Positions 5,277-6,235 of a stretch of DNA of 6,235 bases are shown here, one piece after another (position 1 is the first letter of the stretch; each line of letters begins with the position of its first letter). The position numbers were made by a program, and so were the translations under genes. This DNA is from an uncultured Erythrobacteraceae bacterium. Lineage in GTDB: Bacteria > Pseudomonadota > Alphaproteobacteria > Sphingomonadales > Sphingomonadaceae. The DNA lies in assembly GCA_950071875.1 (NCBI GenBank), contig CATMNW010000163.1:1-6235 (forward strand), written 5' to 3'. The notes under the pieces were generated by a model. The model was not told the origin of the DNA, made no database searches, and was given only the letters and a program-made list of their open reading frames with translations.

Positions 5277-6235
5277 ATGGCCACGCGCATGCTTATCGAT
5301 GCGCGCCACCAGGAAGAAACCCGGGTGGCGGTAGTAAAGAACAACCGGATTGAGGAATTCGATTTCGAATCTGCCGATCACAAGCAGATCAAAGGCAATA
5401 TCTACCTAGCGAAAGTTACGAGGGTCGAACCCTCGCTTCAGGCCGCTTTCGTCGATTTTGGCGGCAACCGCCACGGCTTCCTCGCCTTCAGCGAAATCCA
5501 TCCCGATTATTACCAGATCCCTCGGGAAGACCGCGAAGCGCTGCTCGCCGCTGAAGCCGAAGCAGCCGAAGAAGAACAGCGCCTGCGCGACGAGGAAGAA
5601 CAGCGCGGCGAGATGCCCGGCGACGAATACGACGCCGAGGACGAAAGCTCGGAAGCACTGGCCGAAGATCTTGCCGAAGATGGGCTCGAAGAAGTCGACA
5701 CGTCCGACAAGGACGATGTCGCCACGATCGAGGAAGGCCATCTCGACAAGGACGACGACGGAGACGATGACGACGATTCCGACGAGGAATCGGATGACGG
5801 CGACAGCGACAACAGGCGCAAGGGCCGCCGCGGGCGCGGTCGTGGCCGTCGCCAGGGCAAAGGCGGACGCACGCGCGCCAAGGAAGTGGATGAAGCGCGC
5901 GCCAAGCGTATGGCGCTGCGCCGTCGCTACAAGATCCAGGACGTTATCCAGCGTCGTCAGGTGCTCCTGGTCCAGGTCGTCAAGGAAGAGCGTGGCAACA
6001 AGGGTGCTGCCCTCACCACCTATCTCAGCCTTGCGGGCCGTTACACCGTGCTTATGCCGAACAGCAGCCACGGGGGCGGCATCAGCCGCAAGATTTCGAG
6101 TGCATCGGACCGCAAGCGCCTCAAGCAGGTCGTCTCTGCACTCAGCCTGCCCCGTACGATGGGCCTGATTGTCCGTACCGCCGGGCTTTCGCGAACCAAG
6201 ACCGAAATCAAGCGCGATTTCGACTACCTCGCCCG
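5277..6235 (+). CDS. rne: Ribonuclease E, N-terminal part (runs off the right edge)
   Basis: RNase E is the 5'-monophosphate-sensing endonuclease that starts most mRNA decay and matures rRNA and tRNA; it scaffolds the degradosome at its C-terminus, which lies outside the window. Seen: 319 complete codons, no stop. The N-terminus MATRMLIDARHQEETRV matches the family start, so I prefer ATG 5277 (GGAG eight bases upstream) to the ATG at 5289. The S1 domain begins near residue 37. F58 and F68 align with the E. coli RNA-binding Phe57 and Phe67, and K236 and K242 with K106 and K112. R300-T301 in LIVRTAG match the 5'-sensor pair R169-T170. Between F68 and K236 there are about 129 extra residues relative to E. 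coli: helical E/A/R-rich (about 85-112), strongly acidic (159-178, 15 of 20 Asp or Glu), then RG-rich (180-199). Insertions here are, to my knowledge, common in alphaproteobacterial RNase E. It diverges from amiC. Confidence 0.98.
   Translation, partial: MATRMLIDARHQEETRVAVVKNNRIEEFDFESADHKQIKGNIYLAKVTRVEPSLQAAFVDFGGNRHGFLAFSEIHPDYYQIPREDREALLAAEAEAAEEEQRLRDEEEQRGEMPGDEYDAEDESSEALAEDLAEDGLEEVDTSDKDDVATIEEGHLDKDDDGDDDDDSDEESDDGDSDNRRKGRRGRGRGRRQGKGGRTRAKEVDEARAKRMALRRRYKIQDVIQRRQVLLVQVVKEERGNKGAALTTYLSLAGRYTVLMPNSSHGGGISRKISSASDRKRLKQVVSALSLPRTMGLIVRTAGLSRTKTEIKRDFDYLA

Noticed and set aside
4742..5353. 203-codon plus-strand open frame crossing the divergent region into rne
   Set aside because: It overlaps amiC antisense and the start of rne in another frame, shows low-complexity Arg/Ala/Thr composition, and has no recognisable domain.
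5739..5875. Possible tandem repeat or microsatellite (GAC/GAT-rich then CGC/GGC-rich DNA)
   Set aside because: It is irregular at the base level and encodes the acidic and RG-rich blocks in frame with intact S1 sequence on both sides, so it is protein low complexity and not an expanded repeat.
5406..6071. Hydrophobic 221-codon minus-strand frame that looks like a membrane protein
   Set aside because: Its Val/Ile/Ala-rich run is the complement of the Asp/Glu codons in the RNase E insertion, so it is a compositional artefact.
1..6235. Mobile element, CRISPR array, tRNA/rRNA gene or defence system
   Set aside because: No transposase or integrase motifs, terminal inverted repeats, regularly spaced repeats or tRNA-like folds were seen; all protein-coding space is explained by core genes.

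Overview
This window looks like chromosomal core DNA of an alphaproteobacterium, most likely a sphingomonad (Sphingomonadales, Erythrobacteraceae-like). I base this on the GC-rich coding style, the alphaproteobacterial RF2 form (SPY in place of SPF, no programmed frameshift), the large charged insertion in the RNase E S1 domain, and the rne / amidase / PBP1A / prfB gene order, which I recall as typical of the group. No database search was possible, so the family-level placement is inference.

Layout. On the minus strand, transcribed right to left, lie a Zn-dependent N-acetylmuramoyl-L-alanine amidase (3961-4824), a bifunctional penicillin-binding protein 1A (1402-3897), peptide chain release factor 2 (163-1290), and the start of a small-signal-peptide lipoprotein gene (1-166, cut by the window edge). 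The last gene overlaps the prfB stop by four bases (GTGA). On the plus strand, diverging from the amidase, is rne (RNase E), from 5277 to the right edge. It is only the N-terminal 319 codons, with the S1 domain split by an insertion of about 130 residues. Between the divergent genes is a 452-bp region (4825-5276). It holds no convincing gene but carries a candidate rne promoter and at least two GC-rich hairpins, consistent with a long rne leader.

Functionally, the amidase and PBP1A are a peptidoglycan pair: one cleaves stem peptides from glycan strands during septal splitting, the other polymerises and cross-links new strands. prfB terminates translation at UGA and UAA. rne is the main endonuclease of mRNA decay and rRNA processing. 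The gaps between minus-strand genes are short (63 and 111 bp) with no clear intrinsic terminator, so read-through is possible. However, both gaps carry a similar CTAGGGGC element that may be a local promoter -10 region.

I see no mobile element, CRISPR array, tRNA, rRNA, toxin-antitoxin pair or defence system, and no new biological system. The most interesting non-coding signal is the structured rne leader, and the most interesting protein-level feature is the charge-segregated insertion in RNase E.
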